The notes under the pieces are model-generated. The model was not told the origin of the DNA. It worked only from the letters and a program-made list of their open reading frames with translations, and searched no databases. A DNA stretch of 31,324 nt. Origin: Hymenopellis radicata (Eukaryota; Basidiomycota; Agaricomycetes; Agaricales; Physalacriaceae). Within the stretch, counting starts at the first letter, position 1; every line of letters starts with the position of its first letter. The translations under genes and the position numbers were made by a program. This document shows positions 21,437 to 31,259 of the stretch, piece by piece. The stretch covers positions 1 through 31,324 of the forward strand of contig JADNRX010000585.1 in the NCBI GenBank assembly GCA_015501595.1, in the 5' to 3' direction.

Positions 21437-21531
21437 TCCGATATGGTGTAACGGCTAACATTGCCGCCTTTCATATGATGTGCGGTGTAGGATTCACGCG
21501 GCAGCTCGGGGTTCGATTCCCCGTATCGGAA
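21437..21531 (+). tRNA. tRNA-Glu(UUC), intron-containing
   Basis: The acceptor arms TCCGATA and TATCGGA pair perfectly. This is the usual fungal tRNA-Glu end, and it differs by a compensated pair from the CTC copies. The anticodon loop CTTTCA gives anticodon TTC. An intron of 23 bases (21474-21496) follows position 37. The anticodon stem GCCGC/GCGGC and box B GGTTCGATTCC are intact. This is the best tRNA in the window. Confidence 0.9.
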
Positions 21532-21806
21532 ATGCACCTCCATATGTCATTTTCATCCAGTTTGTAAGTACGCCACTAGGGTTGCGCAGTAATATAATTT
21601 GGACGGACCTCGGACTGTCTTCTTTTTCCTACCTCGCGGATGACATTGACCTTAAGCATGGCAGGGGCGGCTAGTCCGAGCGTCCGAGGGAAATTGAGCA
21701 GTGCAGCGGCGTTTACTGGAAATGTCAACGTTTGAATGCCAAGAAATTAATCAGTAGTACTGAGCCGTGATTCGTGAAAGGTAGGTAGGTAGAAACCAGG
21801 TCCCTA
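21532..21806. other. Intergenic, nothing recognised
   Basis: A short stretch between the tRNA and the end of the MYND gene. No repeat or coding region is seen. Confidence 0.4.
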
Positions 21807-23932
21807 TCAGGAACAACCAGGTGTGAAAGCGTGGCGAAGTCCAGCTGCCGCCTGTGCAATTCCTCCCGGGGATATCTTAAGAGGCTCTTCGGTTGGGAAC
21901 TCAGACTTTTCGAGATAGCGTCTGCGTGTTAGTCTTTCCGTACTCGTCAAGAACTTGAGTGTGCGGTCATCGACGATGGGCGCGACAAGCAGTACCGGAT
22001 GCTCGCCGTCTATCGTCATCTGCCTGACCATTGCACAGAATAACGGCCAGGGCGTCTCGTCGCCCCAGTCGTTCCAATGCTTACTGCATCCCTCTACCCA
22101 GTCCACGGTAACATGAGAATCGTCCGGTATCTCAGGAAGATACTTTGGCTGGTACTCTTCCCGCGACGGGAGCGTCGAGTACTGATAATCGAATGTCAGC
22201 ACGAGGTCCTGAGTGTCTTCGGTATCTGTCAATGAAAGCAGCTGGACGACAGTGTCGTAGTGCTCTCGAAGGTCTCGTACGGCCATCCATAGCCAGAACT
22301 CTTCATCGAGACGGGGGATATGGAAGCTATAAAGTCGTCCACGTCCTGATGTTTGACAATCAGTGTTCGGAGCATGAACATTGAGTGGTGACAACGGACC
22401 GCGGGTTTCTACAATCTCATGACAGTACGTTCGATGTCTGGTCTGCCAGTCACGTTTTTGGCAAGTCGAAGAGCAGTATGCCGTATGCATACACGCCGAA
22501 CAGCACCTGAGCTTCGATGAGGACTCAGAGACAGATCCGATTCGTGGACACTAAAAAAATTACAATCAGTGTTGGCAGAGGACTGCAAGAGGTCCACGAA
22601 CCTGCTCGTTTGCGCATTCAGCGAATGCCGCCTGACAGAACTTTGTATATAAGTGCCATTGGTTGGATGCACTGGATCCAAGCACCATCCACTGCTGTAG
22701 GAATGGGGGCCGAGGAGGAAGTATCAACGATTCGGCGGCTTCATCGCCGAGGCGCTCGCGACCGGCTCGAAAAAGCTTTAGAACAGATGGATAGAAGACG
22801 TGAGGCATTTGCCTCTCAAAGATCATCTTGAATATGTCGTGTGGTGCATCATAATACTCGTCATGGGCGAACTTGTCCCAATGTAGTTCCCGGAGACGCT
22901 TACTGGCGATAAGCATTATTTCATGGAGACGATGCTGCATGGAGGTTTTGATAGGAGGATAGCCGCCCCGCAACTGTCCGTAGATCGCGTCAAGGGTCAA
23001 GGTGATGACGTTAGGCAAAGTCTCCGCAATTGGACAATTGGAATAATCCATCAACTTCGCTCTGCGAGACGACAGTCGAGCGAGTAGTTTAATGAGCAGA
23101 GGAAAGAGCTCGCCGGCCCCATATACCACGCTAGACTTTGGAATACTCGTCGCGAAAATGGTCATTACAAAGAACTTCAAGGTATACCCCAGATCAAGTC
23201 TCTGCTGAGCCAAGATCTGTGCGAGAGAAAATGACAATGCGTAGGAGACGTTCGCCCGTGGATGGTCTCGAAATTCAAGATGCGTAGGGTGGGCTTTCAT
23301 ATTCGTCGAATCCGAAATCATGGTCAGAACATCAAGGAATGGGCGAAAGGAGATATCAACGTGGGCCAATGACGAAAATATCATGAGGCGAGCAATTGAG
23401 CGAGTGAACGATGCATTCACCGCAGTCTCCTGGTTCAGAAAAATAGTGGAATAAGTTCCCACCTCTAGTAGCGCTGCGACTAGCTCGGCGACAATGGGCG
23501 CAATGCCTGGGACTTCTTCAGCGTGATTGTTTTCTGGATCACAAACAAAGTTGACGACGTTCGTCACTCGAGCCCCCAGAAGAGGGAAATGAGCGACGAT
23601 TGTTTCAACAGAGAAGGGTCGCAAGATTGGTGATTTGGACATTTCAACCCCCAGGGATATAATCTCGAAACAGCGCAGGAAAATGGAATTAGGTGAGGAC
23701 GATGAATCGCCTGACGGAAGTTCGAGCAGTTTCCACACTACTGGGGCAGTCAGGCGAAACGGGACTTTCTCGGAGCGCACAAGAAAGACGAGATCTGCTC
23801 CAGTGTCTGATGAGGGACTTTGAAGCATCGCGTTAGCTAAAACCTACGCCAAAAGACGATATCAGCGGCAACAGGCGAAGATTGTTCCGTTCTACTTACC
23901 TTGACGCGACCTGATAGATTAACAGAAGTCAT
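21807..23932 (-). CDS. MYND-type zinc finger protein
   Basis: Three exons, 23932-23900, 23843-22602 and 22550-21807, with introns of 56 and 51 bases, give about 672 residues. I chose the start at 23932 because the small first exon (MTSVNLSGRVK) splices in frame to VLANAMLQS. Residues 1-420 are mostly helical with no domain I recognise. A MYND finger follows at about 420-470: CANEQCPRIG, LRCCSACMHTAYCSSTCQKRDW, HRTYCHE, with all expected Cys and His residues. The rest (about 200 residues) is unclassified. MYND fingers mediate protein-protein contacts; the family is large in mushrooms and mostly uncharacterised. The gene has no frame breaks. Confidence 0.88.
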
Positions 23933-24089
23933 ACTACCGACGGCTAGGCCGCTTTCCACCGGACAACGGGGTCTGAGGTTTGTCTGAGGTCAAGAAGATT
24001 GCAAGGTACACAGCCACCACATTGGCTCCGGATAAGATAAGACGGTTGCACAACTCCCGATCATAATCTGAGACTCTCATCCTGCCACC
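23933..24089. promoter_or_regulatory. Divergent intergenic promoter region
   Basis: Only 157 bases separate the ATG of the MYND gene (minus) from the ATG of the CCDC90-like gene (plus). Both genes must take their core promoters from this stretch or overlap into each other's 5' end. No clear TATA box is visible. Confidence 0.5.
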
Positions 24090-24712
24090 ATGTCACAGGT
24101 AATACTCCGCTATGCCGCGTCCGCCTCCCGTATTCCTCGCAGAACATTACACACTACTGCCGCTAGTCTATCCGACTTTCATTTTGACACGCACCACTTT
24201 GTCCAGCGGCTCGAGCGCGAAGGCCTGAACCGCGCCCAGGCAGAAGGCATCATGACCGCGCTCGCAGAAGTAATCGACGAGTCCATCCGGAACATGGCGT
24301 CGAACATGGTCACCAAGGCCGACCAGGAGAAACAGCATTATACCCAACAAGTCGATTTCGCGCAGCTCAAATCCGAACTGCTGCTCGTGTCGAAGAATGA
24401 CTTGGCATCTCTGAAAGGCGCGCATGATGCGCTGCAGACAGAAGTGGAGCGGCTGAAGGCGCGCCTGAGGGAAGAGGTTACGCGGACGCAGGCCGGGGTT
24501 CGCTTAGACCTCAACTTGGAACGGGGCGGATGAGGGAGGAGGGTAAGAAACAGGAGCTGAAGGTTAGAGAGGTGGATACGCGGATTGAACAAGAGATCGC
24601 CGCGCTGAGGACGGGCATTCAGATGAGCAAGGCAACGACGTTGCAATACCTTGTTGGCTTTGTTACAGGTGGTGCGGCGCTATTGATGGCGTATGTGCGC
24701 TTCAAGTCATAG
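24090..24712 (+). CDS. CCDC90/MCUR1-like (Fmp32-type) mitochondrial coiled-coil protein, one frame break
   Basis: The family is a conserved mitochondrial inner-membrane coiled-coil group (DUF1640). The animal member MCUR1 affects calcium uniporter and respiratory assembly; the yeast members are less well defined. A basic presequence (ASRIPRRTLHTTAAS) is followed by FDTHHFVQRLEREGLNRAQA, VTKADQEKQHYTQQVDFAQL, a coiled coil, and EVTRTQAGVRLDLNLERG. At 24531 the first frame meets TGA. The remainder of the family pattern (KKQELKVREVDTRIEQEIAA, then the membrane segment TTLQYLVGFVTGGAALLMAY) continues in the next frame from 24530. One more G in the GGGG run at 24523-24526 restores a 207-residue protein of normal length. 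Stop and restart overlap as ATGA. A sequence error seems likelier than a real break in so conserved a gene. Confidence 0.88.
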
Positions 24713-25192
24713 GACCGCCGACTGGTCCCTCGAAGCATGTGAGTAGTTTAAATGCATTAGCGTATCTAAAAGGATCTCAATGTTTTACTTTGGCAGAATC
24801 AACAAGGGAGAGTTTCTCAAGACTCTTCCATATTCTACTACAGAAGGCGACATAATGATGCTACAATACACTAGTAGACGGCGACGCAGTGATAGATTCA
24901 AATGTGCCTTCGACACAGAACAATATTGGGATATGGACAACGATATACAGTAATGTACAACGCATAACAGTGAGTATGGAATAGCAAATGCGATGAATAT
25001 TAACTTCTGAGAAAGATAAAGATCAGAATATCTCCTCCCGAGGCACGAAACGCCCTCGAACGTTTCCGCCGCACGCCATCCCTACCGCCGTTGTAAGTTC
25101 TGTCGGGACGTGGCTTTAACCGTGCCACAGTCTCCTCCATAGCATACTCAACGTCGTTGCCACTATGATACGCCGGTATGTCCTTCAGCTCG
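24713..25192. other. Intergenic, nothing recognised
   Basis: This is the 3' flank between the CCDC90-like gene and the end of the truncated dehydrogenase. Open frames are short and lack recognisable features. Confidence 0.4.
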
Positions 25193-25732
25193 TTAACGGA
25201 ACCTATCACCCTCAGGCTCGCCAAGAGCCTCCGCCGCCAATGCTTGGACCTCAGTCAACTTAGTGAAATCAAAGGCGCCTCGAACTCGCTCCTCATCGCA
25301 CCCAATGTAGTTGAACAGCGACTGGAAAATTAGCGCGGATCTAACCTCCTCTTCGATGGCTCCGCCGATTCAGACTACGCTACGTACTAGCCACCTTCCA
25401 GAGCGAAACGAAAAGGGTTCAATGATGATACAGTCCCAGATGAAATTACCAATGTCGATGGTTCAATGACGACTTTCAATCCCTGTGTTCAGCATTATTG
25501 AGCTCCCGCTGACAATTGGATGAGCATTAGTACGGAGAAAGATGACAGCGAGCCTGTCTTCGAAGGCAACAGATTTAGTGGAGACATTCCGAGAGTTCCG
25601 AAGCCCAACTTGAACACCCGGCGGATGGAAAACGGTGACGCGAATGGGGGTCTTGCGCCGGGCGAAATCCGTAGCGAGTCCTACGGAAAGTTTCTCCAGG
25701 GCAGTCTTCGAGGCTCCGTAAGCCAACTACAG
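25193..25732 (-). pseudogene. Truncated short-chain dehydrogenase/reductase (SDR)
   Basis: On the minus strand, after a splice-acceptor-like CTTACTGTAG, the frame reads AYGASKTALEKLSVGLATDF and FARRKTPIRVTVFHPPGV. This is the catalytic Tyr-x-x-x-Lys segment of classical SDR enzymes and the following PG turn. Further on, a C-terminal piece (LIFQSLFNYIGCDEERVRGA, FDFTKLTEVQALAAEALGEP, ending at the stop 25193-25195) is read in a different phase, joined perhaps by an intron or a break near 25350-25450. The N-terminal NAD(P)-binding Gly motif and the catalytic Ser region are absent upstream. It is probably a 5'-truncated remnant; the substrate is unknown. Confidence 0.6.
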
Positions 25733-26053
25733 TAAGGGTGTATCAGATATGAACTTGACTCTTGAGGATGGACCAAGAGCCTAATCACGTGACAGATTCC
25801 TGCCAACTATGTAGCGCCACAGCAAAGCGCAGGGCCTACGTAGTAGAATGCACCAGTAGGCGCACCTCTAAGGCTTGCGTATTCGCTGTTCTCTGAGGGG
25901 CGAATGAAGTCACGAGCAGTCATTTCCCAATTATAATTCTTGTCAAGCAGACAAAAGCCGACTGAGACTTTTCATTTGGAGCTGCTTGAACACTAGTACT
26001 GAAGCCTAATAAATATGGTACACTGCGATAACTACATCCGCTGGGGAGTACTA
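25733..26053. other. Intergenic, nothing recognised
   Basis: No Rossmann-fold sequence that would complete the adjacent SDR fragment is found here in any frame, and no repeat is seen. Confidence 0.4.
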
Positions 26054-27695
26054 CTATTCGTCTTCGTTTAGGCCTGTGATGACAGCATCGACCAGGATGT
26101 GATTATGATCGGTCGCCGCCTGATACAACAAAAAGCCTTTGAACTTCTGCCCCTCAATGTAGTGAGCCTTCGCCTTCATGGATCGATCATCATCATACGA
26201 GACCAAGGTGCCCGAGGTCGTATTGAACACATAGGACTATAATTCCGATTAGTACACAACGCAATGCAGGAGAGAAGAGGAAGAATACGAACCGTCTGCG
26301 TGCAATCGTCAAAAGCATATCTGAGGCCCTTGTTCTGGGGCACATTCCCGTCATCGCCAAGATAGCCCTCCGCGACGAGCTCTCGGTAAGAAATCAGCCC
26401 GTTCTGCGCTGGAACGTGAGGCTCAGGAGTGACTCTGTTGGCGCATTGGTCGGAGGCGGGAGGTAATGAAACTCGTTGCCGGCCCATATATTCGGACGCG
26501 CAAATGAGCCATAGGTTGGGTAGTTATCTACCAGTGTCCCAGCAAGATCGGTGTCTGCAGTGATAGTGATGTTGAGCCCACGGTAGGCGCGCCCGAACGC
26601 TGCGAGTCCCAGAACGATCTACAGCTCTTCCTGAGACAAACGAACGTACGATGAGCGGGATACATACCTTGTCGGGAGTTATGCCGGCGTCCTTCCACGA
26701 AGCTACTGCATCCTGCACTGACAGCTCGTCATCGGGAATGCCAGCATTACGAGCCGCCCAAGAAAAGGATTTACAGCTATCAGCGGTCTTATTTACTACA
26801 AAAGGTGCGTTCGGTCCAACTTGTGAATTGTTCGACCTGGGACCAAAATTGCCGTATGCCATGATCGCTAGTGCCCAGAAAATCAAGTTAACCTCCAAGA
26901 CAACGACTCTTGAACCACGTACATATATGGTTCAGGAGCGAGCCATGTCCGCCACTCTCGAAGCCTGGGCTGGAAAGGCCTTCAAACCCACAGTAGCCGA
27001 GACGTAGGGCACGGCTTTCTTGAAATTTTCATCTTTCAAAACATTGAGGAAATTGTCGAGGTCGCTACTAGTAGCATTGCTGGCGCCACATGTCTGGTTC
27101 TCCGGAGTAAATTCGTCTTGCTCATTGTCGTCAAAATTAAAATCGATCCCGTCGAGCGCATGGTCGGTGACAAGGGTCTGGAGGGCGCTGATGAAGGGTT
27201 TGCGATTATCGTCCGTGACAGAGGATGAAAAGAAGCCCTTGCGAGCACGCAGTGATACGAGGACCTTCTTAATCTGTACGAGGCGAATGTCAGTAAAGTC
27301 CTTGTATGAATTGGGACACGTACATCATTGCCAGGCGCGCGGGCTGCTTTAACGAAGGCCGCGATAGTCTCCTTCTTAGCATCGTAGTTGAAGAACTGTG
27401 GGGTTGGACGTCGACGACGTCTCGTTCGCTAAGTATTCTTCCAGGCTATGAAGATTAACAGGCCATCGTTCATGGAACAGTGCTGCACGTACTCCAAGAA
27501 CGCATAGATCGCGGTATTGTACTTGTCGAAAAATCCATCGCCCAGCGGAATTGAATCTGTTACCCATGCCGCGCGCATGTAGGCGTCACTTGCGTCGCGA
27601 GGAACGACAGTGCCCGGGACCAAGGGACGGTATGCTGCCAGAGCATAGGAAAAGAATGTGGCGAAGATGAACGAGAGAGTAAGTGGAAAGTTCAT
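26054..27695 (-). CDS. GH18 chitinase-like protein with degenerate catalytic motif, two frame breaks
   Basis: Six exons: 27695-27489, 27428-27324, 27273-26923, 26867-26668, 26618-26293, 26236-26054. With two single bases restored they total 457 codons, exactly the length of the neighbour at 28490-30116. A signal peptide (MNFPLTLSFIFATFFSYALA) precedes a GH18 barrel: RAAWVTD, KKVLVSL, LDGIDFNFDDN, MAYGNFGP, IVLGLAAFGRAYRG. The family motif DxxDxDxE reads D145-G-I-D148-F-N150-F-D152, so both the middle Asp and the catalytic Glu are replaced. The late barrel Trp is Tyr (LLYQAATD). Chitin hydrolysis is therefore unlikely; a chitin-binding or regulatory role is possible. Frame breaks at 26935-26936 (GG) and 26458-26460 (GGG) are each cured by one base. 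Neighbours suggest tandem duplication. Confidence 0.82.
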
Positions 27696-28489
27696 GATGA
27701 AGTTGTTGGGGAGAAAAGGACGAGAAGGCAAGCGAGTCGCTTATGTAGCCACGAGAACAATGAATATGATGCATTCCATACCTCTCTCAATTCCACATTC
27801 CGCGATATCCGAGTCCTTAATATGAAGGTGGATATATGGTATGGTATTCACCCGGACTCCGCGGACGCCGATACTTGATAAGAGAAAGCAGTACTGCGAA
27901 GAATGATGAGGATGCTTGAGAGATGCAAAGCACAGGAAACGTACATTCTATATCCAATCGTCCTCTCACGAGTCCCTGCCAGACGCTACTATCACATGAG
28001 CCACAGACAAATCTGGAGAGCGTTTTCCCCCGCGGATGGTTCGTATAACTAGAAGGCTTGCGTTTATCGTTCATATATGCATTATGTCTTTGCAGTGCAA
28101 TGCGGGGCGTAGTTGTAAGCATACCCATGCACAGTATAAAATTCGCGGCAGTGGGAATCAGTGGCGAGTGAGCGATTGAGAAAGCATTGTGTTGAAGGAC
28201 CGTGATCATGATGGTGGGTGGAAGGGAAAGGGCAGTACCCGTGGGAACTACTTCTGATCCTCTCTGAGTGCCTCCCATTGAGTTGCGCGCTGGACATTAC
28301 TATTCGCTTTGCACGCGCCTCTGTAACGCTCGGTTCACCAGTCCATCCTATCCTCCAGCTGCTGACCTTAAGCTCGATGCCAGCGTGCACCTCGCCCTTA
28401 CCCCTCCCAATTGAAATATCACACAAACGCTCTCTGAAACGCTGGAAAACGTACAGCAACAAAAAACTAAGAAAACCGTGGCCTACAAT
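27696..28489. promoter_or_regulatory. Upstream region of the GH18-like gene
   Basis: No gene is seen. Segments TGGTATTCACC, GAAACGTACATT and GGGAAAGGGCAGTACCCGTGGGAA recur upstream of the next GH18 gene, near its remnant and at 31170-31210. They may be duplicated promoter elements. Motif function is unknown. Confidence 0.4.
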
Positions 28490-30116
28490 TTATGCTACGT
28501 GAAAAAATGGATCCTCAACACCCGTCACCAACAACCCCTCATAATCATTCGCCGCATGCCACATCGCAAAGCCCGCCAACTTCTTATCGACAATGTACTG
28601 CCCCTTCTCTTTAAACGACTGATGGTTATCATACGAAATGAGGGTATCGTTCTTCTCGTCATACAGGAACGGCTACAGAGATGTCTCTCCATCAGCGCTC
28701 AGTGAGGAGAAGAGGATCATGATGCTCACCGTCCTCGTACAATTATCAAACTCATAAGTGACATTCTCCATTGCGTTCCCATTATGGTGGAGATACCCAG
28801 CGTTCATGAGCCCCTCAAATGTGAACACCCCGCTATGAGGCTGCGGATCGCCACATGGATCTTTCGGTCCTTCGGCGTCCGGATAACCCAGTGGGGTGGA
28901 ATTGAACTGCGGGTAGTTCGTTATACCCTTGTCAGAGTTATCCAAAGAACCTTTGAGGCCACTGTAGGAGTGCCCGTACGCTGCAATGCCGAGGACGATC
29001 TACGGTGCGTGAGTATGTGTGCGGGTCGGAGAGACTGGGCACGGTACCTTCTGGGGTGGCATCTTAGCAGTCGTCCACTTTTCGACAGCAGAGTCCGCTG
29101 TTACGATCAGTGTGTCGGGAAGTGCCGCTACGTTCTTCATACAATCGCCCCCAATCAAAGGCGCATTGGGACCAGTCTGATTGTTGGACCAGGGGCCGAA
29201 GACGTCGTATGCCATGATTGCTATACCGCAAATTAGGATACGTATGCAGACATATCGGGAAGGACATACCAACAAAATCTAGGACCTTCGCAAAATCAGT
29301 CACATCCGTCAGCGGGTTGCCCGTGTCGCCATTGAACGGCCGCATCCCCACTGCAGCTGAAAGTGCCACGCTCCGAGTCTTCGTCGCATCGTCGCTGTCG
29401 AGCCTGCTCCTCAGATCTTGAAGCAGCGCGAGAAAGTTGGCAGTGTCAGTGGTGTTCTTTTGGTTACACCGGAGCCCAGTCCCATCGCTGGCATTGGGAT
29501 ACTCCCAATCAAAGTCAATCCCATCCAACTTGTAGACTTTGGTCATGTTGACGATGGCGTCGACGAACTTGGTGCGACTATCCACGGCACAGAGGGTAGA
29601 GAAGTAAATTGAACCCTGGGCGCCGCCCAAGGAGACGAAAGCTTTCACATTCTAGAAGAAGTATTAGACTTGGAGAGATGTTCAAAGGCGGCGCGTACGT
29701 TTTTCTGGGCAGTCTCGACGAAGGAGCCAAAGGCGGTTTCATTAAGAATCGAGATCGGGTTGTTAGGATCGGAGGTGGTGACACTGTCGGAAATTGTTAA
29801 CGAATGTCAAGCTCAATAAGAAGATATACACATACGCAAATGCCCACGTTAGGATTGTATAGCTGGCCCATGAGAAATTGTCGAATGGGATCCAATCCGC
29901 TACCCAAGCTGCCCTGATTGGCTTGGCCGACGCTGTGGCAGACGACGACGACGATGTAGATGTACTCGTCGCAATCGTGGTCCCGGCCGTTGTGCTTTGA
30001 CGCCTCCGCAACGTCTTGTGTCTGGCGGGACGGTCGAAAGCGCTGTTGTCATGGTCTGCTGCCAGAGCAGAGGAGAGGAAGACGATGAAACTAAAGAAAA
30101 GGAAAAGGCGGTTCAT
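28490..30116 (-). CDS. GH18 chitinase, catalytic motif intact
   Basis: Six exons join without frame breaks: 30116-29836, 29783-29699, 29651-29270, 29220-29048, 28999-28730, 28672-28490 (457 residues). A signal peptide (MNRLFLFFSFIVFLSSALAA) is followed by a short Ser/Thr linker and then a GH18 barrel: RAAWVADW, VKAFVSLGGAQGS, YKLDGIDFDWEYP (D165-x-x-D168-x-D170-x-E172, with Glu172 the acid/base), MAYDVFGPW, IVLGIAAYGHSY, and a closing Trp in AMWHAAND. The secreted enzyme should cleave beta-1,4 bonds in chitin, in wall remodelling or in attack on other fungi or insects. No separate chitin-binding domain is seen. The same intron positions as the gene at 26054-27695 show that the pair arose by tandem duplication. 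Confidence 0.93.
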
Positions 30117-30630
30117 GATGGGTTCGTTGAGAAAGAGACCGCCAATGGACGCTTATGTAGGACCGAGATGATGCATTGCATATATCTCTGCATTCATTAC
30201 GACGGGTCAAGGGATGGTGTTCACAGCATAAGGAAATCAATACTACGCAATGATAAGCATTGGAAGAATGGAAATGGACAGAAACGTACATTTAACATCA
30301 AGAATGGAACCTTGGGAGCCGCCCAAGGAGAGGAGAGTCTTCACCGAAGATGTATTAGGGCCAGCATAGTCCTAGTCGTTGTGCTTTGACGCTTCCTGGC
30401 GGTGATGCGACGCTTGGAAGATATGAGAGTAGAGCAGAGGAGACGAAAAGGATAAGCTAATGACTGCGTTGAGAAGGGACTGCCCATGATTCGTCTAGGT
30501 GGGACCGAAGACAATGAAATGATGCATTCGTTAGGACAGGTACAGGTATGGTATTCACAGCATAAGGAAATCAATACTACAAAATGTAAGCTTGGAAGGA
30601 ATGGAAATGGAGAGAAACGTACATTTAACA
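30117..30630 (-). pseudogene. Truncated GH18 remnant with duplicated promoter
   Basis: Positions 30303-30345 (minus) encode VKTLLSLGGSQGS, matching the barrel strand VKAFVSLGGAQGS of the intact gene. Positions 30370-30400 match the QSTT segment just after its signal peptide, so the middle exons have been deleted. The flank 30430-30630 repeats the upstream region of the intact gene (ATGATGCATT, GGTATTCACAGCATAAGG, AAATCAATACTAC, ACGTACATTTAACATCAA). 30117-30300 is the true upstream region of the intact gene. No product is possible from the remnant. Confidence 0.7.
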
Positions 30631-31081
30631 TCAACGCCTTCCTCTAGTAAGTCCGATTCTCGCAGCCAGCTGCCGAGCATGAATGAGTTGGAGCCTGCGC
30701 GAGCGCGCGAAGACTATGAAGAGCGAGACGACGGCAAAGAAGAGATTGCACGCGACGAATTCGTAAAAGTCTGCGCGTTCTTGGCCCAACAATGCGCCGC
30801 ATGAGCCCCAGGCAAGGTGCTCGCCAGTGGTTGATTCGGTCGCTGTCGGCGGGGCTGCCTGAATGGTCGCGTTTGTGCAGTGCATTAAGCGCCGGTTTCC
30901 GAATGGTTGGCAGAATGGCTGACCGAGCTGCGTATACGTTAGTATGGGGCGGACTTGCGTGGTGAATAAACGCACTGCAGCAGGGGACATGGTTCACAGA
31001 GACCAAAAGGCTGGCATATAGAGAGTCGTTAGCAGGCGTAGCAGCGTGCACGAGTTGATGAGTCTGTTGGGTGGTCAGCAT
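30631..31081 (-). CDS. Small membrane protein of unknown function
   Basis: Two exons, 31081-31004 and 30927-30631, with a 76-base intron (GTCTCT..CGCAG, branch-point-like CTAAC), give about 124 residues. The N-terminus (MLTTQQTHQLVHAATPANDS) is polar. A middle part has several Cys residues and QAAPPTATESTTGEHLAWGS. One membrane segment, FYEFVACNLFFAVVSLFIVF, is followed by a basic tail (ARSRRLQLIHARQLAARIGL), which suggests a C-terminal anchor with the tail in the cytosol or matrix. I do not recognise the family. The first intron boundary is less certain than the second exon. It lies head-to-head with the gene starting at 31260. Confidence 0.55.
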
Positions 31082-31259
31082 CGTGCTACACAGCGGCACG
31101 GAGACATACAGGCATTGTCGTTATGGCTGCCAAGGACGGCGACTGTCGACGCATCTAAGCAGCATCAACGATGACGGTGAGAGGGAAAGGGCAGCGACCA
31201 CGTGGGAATCACTCTTTGCTGCTTGACTCCGTCCTCATCGTCTGCCACCAACTACCACC

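Noticed and set aside
27817..28462. Open frames between the two GH18 genes
   Set aside because: They overlap duplicated promoter sequence, and the reading frame is not kept between copies.
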